The position numbers and the translations under genes were made by a program. The notes under the pieces are model-generated. The model was not told the origin of the DNA and did not search any database. It saw only the letters and a list, made by a program, of their open reading frames with translations. Positions 13,342 to 24,700 of a DNA stretch of 64,000 bases are shown piece by piece. Positions within the stretch are counted from its first letter, which is position 1, and each line of letters opens with the position of its first letter. The stretch comes from Marthasterias glacialis (lineage: Eukaryota; Echinodermata; Asteroidea; Forcipulatida; Asteriidae): NCBI GenBank assembly GCA_911728455.2, contig OU452228.1, positions 8,358,129 through 8,422,128 on the forward strand. Reading direction: 5' to 3'.

Positions 13342-15645
13342 TTCTTCTTCTTCTTCTTATGCCTGTTGATTGTCCGCTAACAAAAGCATACTTTCTAAGC
13401 TTGTATGAACTTGAAACTTCACACATAGTTAGATATTCATTAGGACATGAAACCGTTTGAGTGACGTCATGATGACGTCATCGGGTGTCGAATTACGTTA
13501 AATCAAAGTTTATTATTTAAAAAAATCATAACTCCTGAAGTACACAATGGAATTTTACAATCTATACATCATCAGAAAGGTCTTTAAAAAATAATTAAAT
13601 GTCTCACAGAGATGACCCCAATTTGACCTTGTCTTCCGGTTCAAACCGGAAGTTGAAGCAAAAAATGCTTAAAAAGTCACAATTTCAGCTGTGGAGTCAA
13701 TATGAAACAGAATTTGGACATGGTTTTAGTGTACGAAATAAAATGTAGTTTATGGCCTGTAAAAATATTACATTGACGACGTCATCAAATGTTACAGTTT
13801 GTTACGACGACGAGTTTAAAAATAAATAAAACATTATTTCAATTTTTTCTTGAGCAAACTACATGTTGAATTTTTTAGTAACAGATAACGACTATAAAAG
13901 CCTAATTGTGAAATTTGAACAAAATTGGCCGTTGAATAACGAAGTTATATTAAGGTGAAAAGTGCCGTTTTTAGCGCGATCGCCGATAGAGTCTGTACAG
14001 TTACCTTACTGTATTGCACCTCGTGCGTACGTGTGCACTCTAGGCTTCTACTGCATGCTGTGTATATACATACACGCAACAAGTCAGGTCTTGTCACAGT
14101 TCATCGAACTTTGCGGTGTGTTGTTAAGTTCTGTGTGTGTGTCTAATAATGGCGACGCAAAGAAAAACATGTAGGTCATGCCAAGTTCATTGTGGAAATG
14201 TTTCCCTTTATGTCATTCTGGTGGCTTAATTGTGACAGGGAGAGGAAGAGGAGACTTTACTGAGACGATCACATGCTCACGTGAGTTGTTTGAAGTATAA
14301 TGGTGGAGAAAATGCAATTGACAAAATGATCGTCTTTCGTTCTATACCGATCACGTACGTGCTTACATACGAGAGTCACAAGTGTGCAACAGCGGGGCCA
14401 GAGGCACTTTACCCCCGCGAGAGTTGTTGTCGGGATACGCTGAGTAAAACTGTTTAAAAGTAAAGTTTAAAAGTAAAGTCATCGCCTTTCAAAATGTCCG
14501 TGTATTTCTTTAGCCGTGTACACTTGTGTTTATGATGTTTATCAAAGTGGGGTAGTTTTTATAAAACTTTGGAACTTTTTAATACAGATAATGAGCTCGG
14601 AATTTGAATCTGTCAAATGTCAGATTGATTGTACAGTACACCAGTGTTCGTGATGTTACAAAATAAGACCTTTAATTTGATATAGCGCCACCAACGTTCA
14701 CTAGCGATACACACTTTGTTTTATTGACACCACATAGATGCCGAGCAAAACGGAGGGCAGCAAGGGTTAATGTTTTGATAAAAGGCAATATGAATACTAT
14801 TTTGAACACACAACCTGGCGGCAGCCAATTGAACTGCGTGGAAAAGGAACACTTTGGAAAGCACGAAAACATTGTTTTTCCTGGCAGTTAAAACCAAAAA
14901 GGTCACTTGTTTTTCCTCCAGGAGTCGAGTTACAATAAAAGTATGCGGTTCTTTATAATTCTTAGTGACCTGAGTTGACCTCGCTTCCTGCCCAAACCGG
15001 AAGTCCCCATGAAATACATATGATAAAGCTCTTTTTAATTATTTTCATATTCATATTTAAAGGTTTTATTTGATTTCACTTTCAATATATCAAACAAAAT
15101 CAAAACCATGTGTTATACGGTGTCTCATAGAGACCATTATGTTGCTTTAAAAGTTAATTCCTCCAAAATTTTCTTCAAATAAATAACTCAAAATTGAAAT
15201 TAAACTGAACCTTGAAACTGTGCATATACTTGAACCTCAATATGAAGACGCGAAATAAAACGATGACGTCATCAGATGTTGAGTTGCAATAAATCAAAGT
15301 TTGTTAATTAAATCAGAACTCCTGAAGTACACAATGGATTTTTACAATCTACACATCATCGCAAAGGTCTTTTGGAAACAATTTAAATGTCTCAAAGAAA
15401 TGACCCCAATTTGACCTTGTATTGCGGTTCAAACCGGAAGTTGAAGGAAACAATTGTTATAAAGCCATTATTTTTTAGTTCTTTGGTCAGTATAAAACGA
15501 GCTTTGGACAGTGGTTTCAGTGTGTGAGTAGGTAAAGGACTCTGCGTTTTCAAGTTGAAAACTGATGACGTCATTACATTAAACAGCGTCCTCTGGTAAC
15601 AAGTTTGAAAACAATGGTGCTACAACACTATTATTGTAACGGCTT
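13342..15645 (+). repeat. Type C module without minisatellite
   Basis: C core at about 13.7-14.65 kb, then a segment related to the small MITE at 59224-59439 (14816-14890, containing CAGCCAATTGAACTGCGTGG). A unique tail (15050-15640) recurs inverted at 37400-38040. Confidence 0.65.
14149..14229 (+). other. Second copy of the type C small ORF
   Basis: 26 codons beginning MATQRKTCRSCQVHCG, with the same length and stop as 8684-8764. Substitutions relative to that copy are mostly conservative, but too few codons exist to judge selection. Confidence 0.3.
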
Positions 15646-15745
15646 TTTAGGTGTTCGGGCTCTCAGCCCGGAACACCTCTTGATTTTGTTCGTTTTTTTA
15701 GGTGTTCGGACTCTGGTCCGATAACCTCTTGGTTTTGTTCGTTTT
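15646..15745 (+). repeat. Two terminal hairpin units inside element 1
   Basis: Two units beginning AGGTGTTCGG. Stems are CGGGC/GCCCG (about 15655) and CGGAC/GTCCG (about 15705). They mark an internal 5' end, so a new element starts here. Confidence 0.7.
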
Positions 15746-17070
15746 TTTTTTAAATACTTCTTCTTCTCCCTGGCGATTGTCCACCTTCAAATGCACACTT
15801 CCGAAGGTCATATAACCTTGAAACTTCATACATAGGTAGCATATGGCAAGGAGACGAAAGATAACTTCTGAAGTACACAATGGATTTTTACAATCTTTAC
15901 ATCATCGGAAAGATCATCTAAAACTGCGTAATCGCCCTACAGACATGACCCCAATTTGACCTTGTCTTCCGGTTCAAACCGGAAGTTGAAAATGTTGGAA
16001 ATTTTCAAAAATTCATATTTTAAGAAGTACTTATCACATGATCACAAATTTTACATCAGATTGTAGAGAATTGAGCTTTCTCAAACTTGTGCATTGGGGT
16101 GACACCATTTTGACCTTTACTTCCGGTTCAAACCGGACGTTTAACGCAAATGTCCATGTGCGTTCAAGCGTGTCCCACATTGCTGTAGAAATTCCAATGC
16201 CATTAAACATGTACACGTCCTTGTGTGTGCGTGGCTGTGTAACATTGATGCACCATTGCTATGCACATTTACCACGCGTTGTTCTTTTTTCAAGGTACAC
16301 ACTCCACGCTTTGTAAGTCTTTAATACAGGGCTTTTTTAAAACTTTATAAATCACCAAAAAATCAACCGTTTGAGATATGAACTTAATTCTTTCGACAAA
16401 TGTCCAGGTAAGGGAGGCTCTTTCTTTTCGACACATTAAGTGACCTCTGTGACACCTACTTCCGGTCAAACCGGAAGTAGCTCTTTATTTAAAAATGCTA
16501 AGAGCTAGGAACATGATTCTTTCACCAAATACCAAGGTTCGGAAAGTTCATTCTCTGTTGCACATTGGGGGACCTCTACTTCCGGTCAAACCGGAAGTAG
16601 CTCCTCGTGTAAGAGTGGTTAGAGTTAGGAACATGATTGTTTCGAGAAATATCAAGGTTAGGTAAGGTCATTCTTTGTGAAACATAAAGTGACCTTTGTA
16701 ACCTCTACTTCCGGTCAAACTGGAAGTAGCTCCTCATTTAAAATTAGTAAGAGCTAGGAACATGATTCTTTCACAAAATAACAAGGTTTGTGATGGTCCT
16801 CTGTTGCATTTTGCGTGGCCTGTGATGTCTACTTCCGGTCAAACCTGAAGTAGCGCGTCAATTAAGATTGGTAAGAGCTTGGAACAGGATTCTTTCACCA
16901 AATACCAAGGTGAGGGAAGGTCCTTCTCTGTTACAAATTAAATATTATCTTTTAAAGAACAATTTCATGTTCATATATTTAGATACTTTAGTTGCTACAT
17001 CAAATAACAACTTTAAGTACTATAATCCGAACACCTTGTTTTTGTGATGTCACAAAAACCTATGTCTAGT
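15746..17070 (+). repeat. Last type B module of element 1
   Basis: Starts with TACTTCTTCTTCTCCC, contains about four minisatellite units (16440-16930), and provides the 3' terminus of the whole element (hairpin 17038-17059, CTAGT end). Confidence 0.7.
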
Positions 17071-17072
17071 TA

Positions 17073-17558
17073 ACTCTTGGTGATGTGTTTTCTTCGTTGC
17101 ATCTGATAAAGTAGTTTTTGCTACGAAAGCTTATACAGTTTTCTCTAAGTTAGTTATTTAAGTGCTACAATTAATTTTCTTTTTTGATTATTGCCTGACT
17201 AATACGGCTGCCCACCACTTATCAATTCATAACTGAGATTTGATCTGTAGATATAGGCCTAATTAGTTGTTGCTTCTGTTGTACTTCAGTGTATGATACA
17301 CAACCCCTTCCACAACCATTGTTACGTCACACCACAGTTGCTTCTGCTTTGATTTCCCCCCAAAGGCGCCTCTTAAGGTCCTTTTTTCTAAGCTGGTAAG
17401 ATTTGTCTATAAGTTTTTGAGTGCGTCTGAACGCATTAGGCCAAGACTTTAGAATGTACACAAACAAATTCTACATTTTACTGAGTAACATTTTCACATT
17501 ATTTTATTTATTTATTTTTTTGCCATTTCTTCTCTATGTAAACATCACGCTGGTCCAG
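17073..17558. other. 3' flank of copy 2
   Basis: Single-copy-like sequence within the tandem unit, matched at 45218-45720 and, diverged, at 58188-58660. No coding signal is visible. Confidence 0.5.
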
Positions 17559-17675
17559 TTAGCCAGAGTTAATAGCGATGTCAGTGAAGAAAACTTGTCC
17601 ATTCACTTGGATCTCCAATAAGACAAGGTTGGTTGCTGAGAGTGAATTATCGACAATGCCCTGTCTACCAAGAAC
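17559..17675 (-). CDS. Candidate 3'-terminal exon of copy 2
   Basis: After an acceptor-like TTACAG, frame 0 reads VLGRQGIVDN and continues through LLEIQVNGQVFF to INSG and TAA, 38 codons. The copy 3 counterpart (45721-45837) has the same length and stop with only a few replacements. The copy 4 counterpart has stops. The known upstream exon (18577-18738) ends in phase 1, so a linking exon of phase 1 to 0 would be required and I could not identify one. It may not be coding. Confidence 0.25.
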   Translation of the reverse strand, partial: VLGRQGIVDNSLSATNLVLLEIQVNGQVFFTDIAINSG

Positions 17676-17717
17676 CTGTAATAGATTGAATAAAGTTATT
17701 GCGAGAGCGCTGTTTCC

Positions 17718-18235
17718 TATTTCATTACTTTCTTTGAATCAAGATAATGTTCACCAATGGGACTGTTTGTGAAGGTGCTTCTACTTGTTTCATTACTCTC
17801 TTTGAATCAAGATAAGGTACACCAATGGAACTGTTTGTGAAAGTGCTGCTACTTGTTTCATTACTCTCTTTGAATCAAGATAAGGTACACCAATGGGACT
17901 GTTTGTGAAGGTGCTGCTACTTGTTTCATTACTCTTTGAATCAAGATAAGGTACACCATTGGAACTGTTTGTGAAGGTGCTGCTACTTGTTTCATTACTC
18001 TCTTTGAATCAAGATAAGGTACACTAATGGAACTGTTTGTGAAAGTGCTGCTACTTGTTTCATTACTCTCCTTGAATCAAGATAAGGTACACCAATGGAA
18101 CTGTTTGTGAAGGTGCTGCTACTTGTTTCATTACTCTCTTTGAATCAAGATAAGGTACACCAATGGAACTGTTTTTGAAGGTGCTGCTACTTGTTTCATT
18201 ACTCTCTTTGAATCAAGATAAGGTACACAACAATG
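17718..18235. repeat. 68-bp tandem repeat, 8 units
   Basis: Eight units, each containing TTGAATCAAGATAAGGTAC, then a CACTG-less CTGTTTGTGAAGGTGCTGC segment. The same array has five units at 45885-46195 (copy 3) and two decayed units at about 58810-58930 (copy 4). It lies between the last recognised exon and the candidate terminal exon, so it is probably intronic or 3' flanking. Confidence 0.85.
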
Positions 18236-18576
18236 TAACCATTTGTAGAAGATGCTGCTTTTACGCTCTTTGAATCATTTGAATACAGTGGTAGTTATTA
18301 TTAGCATAACTCTTGGTCCTTGTTTAGTCACTCTTTGCGAATAAAGATAAGTATTGATCGATAATATTGTTATCACTGCACTAATACAATGGATAACAGC
18401 ATGGCAGAAGCGGGTGCTACTGTTATGCTTAAACTTGCTAAGCTCTTTCGTATACGTAAACACGTTTGGGATCTAGAAATTTGTTTGTAAGTTCATTGTT
18501 TCCATTGGTCAGATTGACTATTTATATATATTCAATGAAAGACGACTTTCATTAAAGATGATAAGGAAATATCTAC

Positions 18577-18738
18577 CTTTGCACTCTTCAATCGATATGG
18601 CATTTGTACGTCGAGTGGAAGTTCCCTTTGGACACTCCTGGCAGTCAAACTGACCATCCATGCCTTGATAAAAACCCACGGCGCAGTCTTGACAAACACC
18701 GCCCTCAACATCATGGTAGGTACCGGCAGGGCAAACAA
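18577..18738 (-). CDS. Copy 2 exon 16: GCC2/GCC3-type cysteine-rich module
   Basis: Reads VVCPAGTYHDVEGGVCQDCA, then VGFYQG..FDCQECPKGTST, ending EECK. The pattern CPAGTY...C..C..G.YQ...G...C..CP.GT is typical of the ephrin-receptor-like/GCC2-GCC3 family. The exon is 162 nt, phase 1-1, and 96-98% identical to 46538-46699. Confidence 0.85.
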
Positions 18739-21700
18739 CTGGTCCACAAAATGTAAACGGATATTTTCGTAATCAAAAAACCATAGCTTTTCTTCTATAC
18801 AGGGTTTGCACGTAAGATAAATGATTGTCTAATACGCATAGTGTTGTCAGTATGGTGTATGTACAATGGACAAATTTGGGATGCTAGGTGGCAGCAGACA
18901 GTAGTAGTTCACCCTGTTTTTGTGCATGTGCACATTTGTGAGAGCATCAACCGTTCTTTTATGTCTCCTTATGGTACCTACCGCAAGCTTTATTCCGTAG
19001 AATTTCACCAGGCTTGCAGTGCAACGCCATTGGACTCACGACTTTTACCGGTCCAGCTGGTGAGAGAACTTTCCCTTCCACCGACGCTAGATTCAGTTGT
19101 CCCATTGATATGGATAAGTCCACACCGCTCAAGAACTCGTCCAAGACGCTGGTTGAATCAAGTCTATTGCCAGTGGCTGCAGAACCAGGCTAAATCCAAA
19201 GCAATAGCAGAAACCACGGTCAAGTGCTTTTTGTACAATTTTTTTATGTAACTACTTTGATAAAAGAATGCTCATGGCTTATTTAAAAGACCCTTATGAA
19301 GTAGCCATTTTTTTATTTCTTATCTTCAAACTAATGTAATCTAAGTGAGTCTTAAGGGTTAAAAATGTCTGATCCCTATTTGGTACAACGAGAATCAGCA
19401 TCCACTGTTGATACGGTGGACATAGGGCATAAGACAAAGATAGTGCTGGTGTGACGATTGCGTTTCTAGTGGTTTATGCATTATCTTAGTGCTTATTTCA
19501 TGTCAGTTGTCAACTGTCAAGTCCTGAAAAAGGTCACTAAGGCGAGGGCTATCTTTGGAATTTATGTTCGACTGATTTTGAACCTATCGTGATATTGATA
19601 AAAAATAATCGAAGTCCAAACCTGTCGTCTCATCCTTTTATGAACCGTACTCTGTTTCTGTAGTCACAAGATATTTAGGAACGTGTGTTTGAATTTGCTG
19701 CCTACCAATAGTGTGTGTCTTAAAAACGTCTCTTCAAAAAAGTATTAAACATAATAAGAGTCGCGTACCTGCAACTTGGTAGCATTGAAGTTGACTGTGA
19801 CAAAAAGTGATATTATGCTGGAGGCTTGTCGTCGTCGACGTCCCGCCGGTGGGTTCGCTGGGCCGCAAGACACTTCAACATTCTCCAAGGTACAGCCCAT
19901 GTCCACTTGACAGAATCCTGGAATCATCACGCTAAATATTTGGAATTTATTGAAGAAGTCCTCTTTGATTTCAGTGTTGTTTGCGTGACAGTCCCCCGTG
20001 AAAAAATTGAGCTCCAGTCCAACTTCAACACTTGGATCCCTTTTTTCTTTGAAACAAAGTTGCAAATAATGTTAATAATATAGGGGGGAAATTAACATAG
20101 TGGCAAAAGTCAAGAACCAAGAAAACACTTTTGGAAAAGTCACGGGTAACCAAACAAAGGTATTGTTAGATTATATTCCTCGGGAAATTGTTTATGTCCC
20201 AACCTCACAATGCATGAAAACCCGGAAAGTGTGGGGGAAAAAAACATTGCAAACACTGTACACCAAAAGTGACCAAATCTGTCTATGCAGTTCAACAATA
20301 TTGTGCGATAAAATTAGTTAATGATTCCTGGATATGTCGCCGGAAGCAACCAAATATTTTCTCCAAACGGACTTTTGACAGATGATGCTGTTTCAAAACG
20401 AAAAACACCTAATACTTTTGCCCATGTCCAACAATAACTCATCTGCCCCTTGTAGCTAGCTATTCCTAACCGTTAACGGGTTTTTCGTTCAGTGTCTCGT
20501 TTTTAACTCCCCTTGACTTAAAACCCTGGCATCTGCCGGAAAGTTCAAAAATAGTCCACATGTTACCAAATATGGTCATACTTTTTTTGATTCCATGTAA
20601 TCCTCACCCCTGGTAAACCCCCACAAGCCTGTAGACTCCTATTGGCCAGACCCTAACCACTGCAGAGTAAGGAGTGTTGAAAGACAGCAGCCACCTGTCT
20701 CAGCTCAGTAATTGATTGACCCCTGTGTCAAAAATTCCCTTGGCACTGGGAGGTATGCAATTTGTGAAAACAGCTTGTGGGGCACATGGATCTTAAATAA
20801 CACAAGTCTAAGTCTTGACTGGCACTCCAATTCACCCCAGAGTGATTTATAATGGCTTTGGGCTTGCAGTGTGGGTTATTGACCTTAAAGACAGGGTGGA
20901 CGAAATTTTAACCTCGTGGTTACAGCAAAGTTTTTGGTTTTTGGGGATGCTCCGAGGGTTTTAAAGAAAATGCAGTACCTATCTGATAGTGAAATAATGT
21001 TTTAGTAACAATTTGGCAAATATTCAGGCGATATATTTTGAAGTAGCATATATGTTTGTTGTGAATATTACCAGTGCAGTCAGGCCAGGGCATTCTGGAG
21101 ACGGCTGGGTTGAAGCTTAGTAGAGGACTAGGATTCCAATCCGCTATGTCGCTCCCAGGAAGGGTTCTGCAGTAGTACAATTCGTCGGGGTCTCGGTTGA
21201 AGTCAAAGTTGATGTTGCAAGAGACTCGGCAGAACTGGCCCCCTAACCAAGTCTCGCAGGCCAGGGCACCATTTCGTGGCGGAGGGTGAAAGGGGCAAGT
21301 ATACTCTGAAACAAAATGTTGGAGAGAAATGTAGTCTACTTCAGGATGTAAATTCTTTCATTATGAACAAAATTATCTTACTAAACTTTTTTTCTAAAAG
21401 CACAGCAATGGATTTTTCTGGTTTGGGTTGATTATTTTTTTTTCTTTCGCTTGTTCTGTCTTCTGGCTTTGAGTTTGTGGTTCTTATTTTTGGATAGTAA
21501 AGGTCAAATGTACAATGACTTCATCAATATCAGCAGTTAGTTGATTTGTAGCTACATGTATGTGCAATGTGGAAGGATTTGTTGTGTACTTTATTTATTA
21601 CCACACGATGGTAGAACTGTGTTCTAACACCAGGTACTCTCTATGGCAAGTCTAATAATTCGCACAGAATCTGCGAGACGGAGTTTGGAGGGATAGCCCT

Positions 21701-24700
21701 CAGAGCAGCCACGAGGATAAAAAATAATCCAATGGTTACCAAATATGGTCATAATTTTTTTTCAATGGGCCAATAAGGCCAAGATTCCATGTGATCCTCA
21801 CCCCTGGTACACCCCACAAGCCTGTAGACTCCCATTGGACAGACCCTAACCAGTGCGGAGTAAGGAGTGTTGAAAGACAGCAGCCATCTGTCTCAGTGTA
21901 GTAATTGATTGACCTTGTGTCAAGTATTCCCTTGGGACAGGGTGGTATGCACTTTGTGAAAACAACTTGCGCCGCATACTGGTTGTAAATAACATAAATA
22001 ACACAAGTCTAAGTCTTGACTGGCACTCCAATTCACTAATTATATAAATTAAAATAGGTTTGGGCTTGCTGTTGGGGGTTTTACGTAAAAAAAACTGGGT
22101 GGATAGAAAAAAAAGACTTATGGATGAACCGCGTGAGTTTTTTTTTGTGGCTGCTCGGAGGGATAGAGCAATCCCTGGCTATTATAAAACACAGGATATA
22201 ATAATGGTTTATGGACCTCCACCGGCAGTTTTCCGGCTTCATCACACCAGTCATGCTCATGATCTCAACAGCTCGGATGTGATACTTCCAAGCTCTGCAT
22301 CTTTTCTGTTATGCAATACAACTTTAACGACACTTGCTTACGTTTGACGGACACAGTGAACTCACAGCTCACAGTATTTTTAGCCGCATCTGTTGCTATA
22401 TACCAGACTTTTTCAGGCAAACCCCAGGTGAATGTTGATCCAGATGGAAGGTTGGAAATGACCCTTAAGTCCTGCCCCGAGTTATCCGTAAAATTTGGTT
22501 CATCCCAGATAATTGCGACTGAACGGTTGCTACTCTCCTCTTCAACATCATCAGGGCAGCGGATAACTTGTGGTGGCTCTTCATCTTTGGTTGACAAAAG
22601 TTATGACAAGCAATATTTAGAGATGTAAATGGAAAGTATTAACATTATGCAGTAAAACAAACATGGTTACATTATTTAAACATGTCTTCACACTGGCTAA
22701 ATCCTTTTTTATTTTGTTTTTATCTCCATCTTTTTTTCGGTGTTTATTTTACGTTTTCATTTCAAATTTAGTTTTCAGTATGCTGTGTGTGTTTAACTTA
22801 GTAACAAGTATTCATTCCCAAATGGAAATGTAAATGAAACTGTAAAGCGTTAAAAAATAACAGAAGCAGCACATGCATGCCGAGCTTTTTCAAGAAAGTG
22901 TGGGATACGTCTTTTTGTTGCCATCTTTGTTTTTTCTCTTATTGAAATCACTACAAGACCAAATTAGTCTGATCCCGTTTTCATTATCATTTTATGACAC
23001 TTTGTTGTTTGTACCTATAACTGTAATGTTAAAAGTGCATGTGCTTTCGCGTCCAGCTTTGGCACGTGCTGTGTAGGTGATGACCGTTACTTCACCTAGG
23101 TAGAACCTCTCCTGCGTAGCGGACGGTGACGCCTCGAGGACCGGCTCTCCATCATTGTCTCGTGCCTCCGGTTGGTCCCAGTTTGCAGGGTTGGTTGCAA
23201 AGTTCTGGTGCAGATCGGTCGGGAGAGAAAAGTCACCGGGACAAGAGGTGAATTCTGGAGGCTCAATATCTGATGGTGGAGTAGAGAACATTGACAATGA
23301 AATGAAAAGTAAGCAAATTGAATAACTGAATTCAAGTGTTGCTCTTTTTCTTACCGGTGCATCTGTTTTGCACTGATTGGTCTGACTATGTACCATCTGC
23401 CTGACACGTTCTAGAACTAATTCTTCTCAACTTGAAAAACCTAAGCCGCATTCATAGGAACATTGTGATTTGTAGTCCAACTGGCGTTCCATACAGTCAG
23501 GTGGTATGATCATCATATGCATTTGAACCACCAGGACGGGGCAAGTCTCGGCTAATGTGTGGGATAAAAAACCAATTTACAACATCTAACATTTCATGCT
23601 GCTAGCTGACTATATTGATCAACCAACCATGATGACTTACTGTGGCTGGTAGCCAGGGCCGTGAAGAGTGGATGGGGTTTACTACCCTCCCTCCTCCATA
23701 CAGCATATCTTTCAAAGTTGCAGTGAAGTCGAAAATGTGGTAATCTTTTCCTGTTTAACTTACCAACGCATTCATTTTCCACTATTGAATCGGACCACTG
23801 CCCGTCTGCCTGACAGACTCTAGCATTGACTCCTAGTAGCTGGAATCCATCTCCACATTCGTAGGAACAGACCGAGGCGTACTCCAGTGCCGTTTTCTCG
23901 CAACTTTTCGGTTTGATCTTCATATTCCTTCCTGCAACCAGGATGGGACATGTCTTGGCTGGAGAAAGGGAAAAAAAGGCAAGATGAATGTAGAAGGAGA
24001 ACCAAAGTCAATGGAAAGTCCAGGCTCTAAGGCACTCTTGCATAATCCAGCCACGGCAATTTTAAATGCACCACTTTATTAATATCGTAAATGATTACCA
24101 TGTTCATGTTCTCACTCTGACATGTGCAGCTACTGAAGTTTTTTTAAAGCAGTTTTAAAGGTGTTTTAGGGAAAATGTGACAACACGGAACTACTCCGCT
24201 CACCAAAGGATAAGATTGGCTGAGTGTTTTCTTTTGTTGTTGTTTTTTCAAATCGGTGTAACCCGGTTCTATTCCCACATAGTAGCAGAGCCATTCAAGT
24301 GGATTTGGTTTTCACTCCATACCTGTTTACATTCTCCCTTATTTAGGGGGGTTTCTTCCATATTTAGATATAATGTGAGAACTACTTCACCCTCTGTACT
24401 TTACAAAACACATCTGGGAATTTCTTTGTTTCATCACGAGAAACAAACAATAACTAAAAATGATTTTTTGTGGCATCACAAAAACTAGGTGTTCGGAGTG
24501 TGATGTATTAAACATTATTTGATGTGTAAAAAGTTAAATGAAATTAAGTTAATCCAACTTAAATAAAAGGAAATATGAAGAAAAACATACGTTAAATTGA
24601 GCTTTATAATATAATATTTAATTTGAACATCCGGTTTGGACAGGAACCTCTAACCACTATAAAATGAGGTACTTCTGGTTTGACCGGAAGTGGATTTCAG

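Larger units (their letters stand above)
2022..17070 (+). mobile_element. Element 1: concatemeric Helentron-like non-autonomous element
   Basis: A 15,049-bp insertion relative to the empty site at 45211-45220. The 5' end is TAGGTGTTCGG. The 3' end has the inverted motif CCGAACACC (17027-17035), then a hairpin with stem GTTTTTGTG/CACAAAAAC (17038-17059), then 11 nt ending in CTAGT. Flanks are compatible with insertion between T and T without target duplication, or with a 3-bp TTA duplication. A terminal 5' repeat paired with a subterminal 3' repeat followed by a hairpin is the known architecture of Helentron/Helitron2 elements. Inside are eight modules of 1.2-3.3 kb, most ending in CTAG at 3559, 4789, 6273, 7865, 10072, 13341 and the terminus. 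No Rep/helicase coding is visible, so it is non-autonomous. A cut-and-paste element with TWA duplication is the alternative. Confidence 0.75.

Noticed and set aside
2021..17072. PIF/Harbinger or CACTA element with 3-bp TTA/TAA duplication
   Set aside because: Both insertions are compatible with a TWA duplication, but the termini are not true inverted repeats and one end has the hairpin plus CTAG of rolling-circle elements. Kept as the alternative, not the main call.
18841..19251. 136-codon plus-strand frame, repeated at 46849-47211
   Set aside because: Shadow of exon 15 on the opposite strand; the minus-strand reading has splice sites and correct phase.
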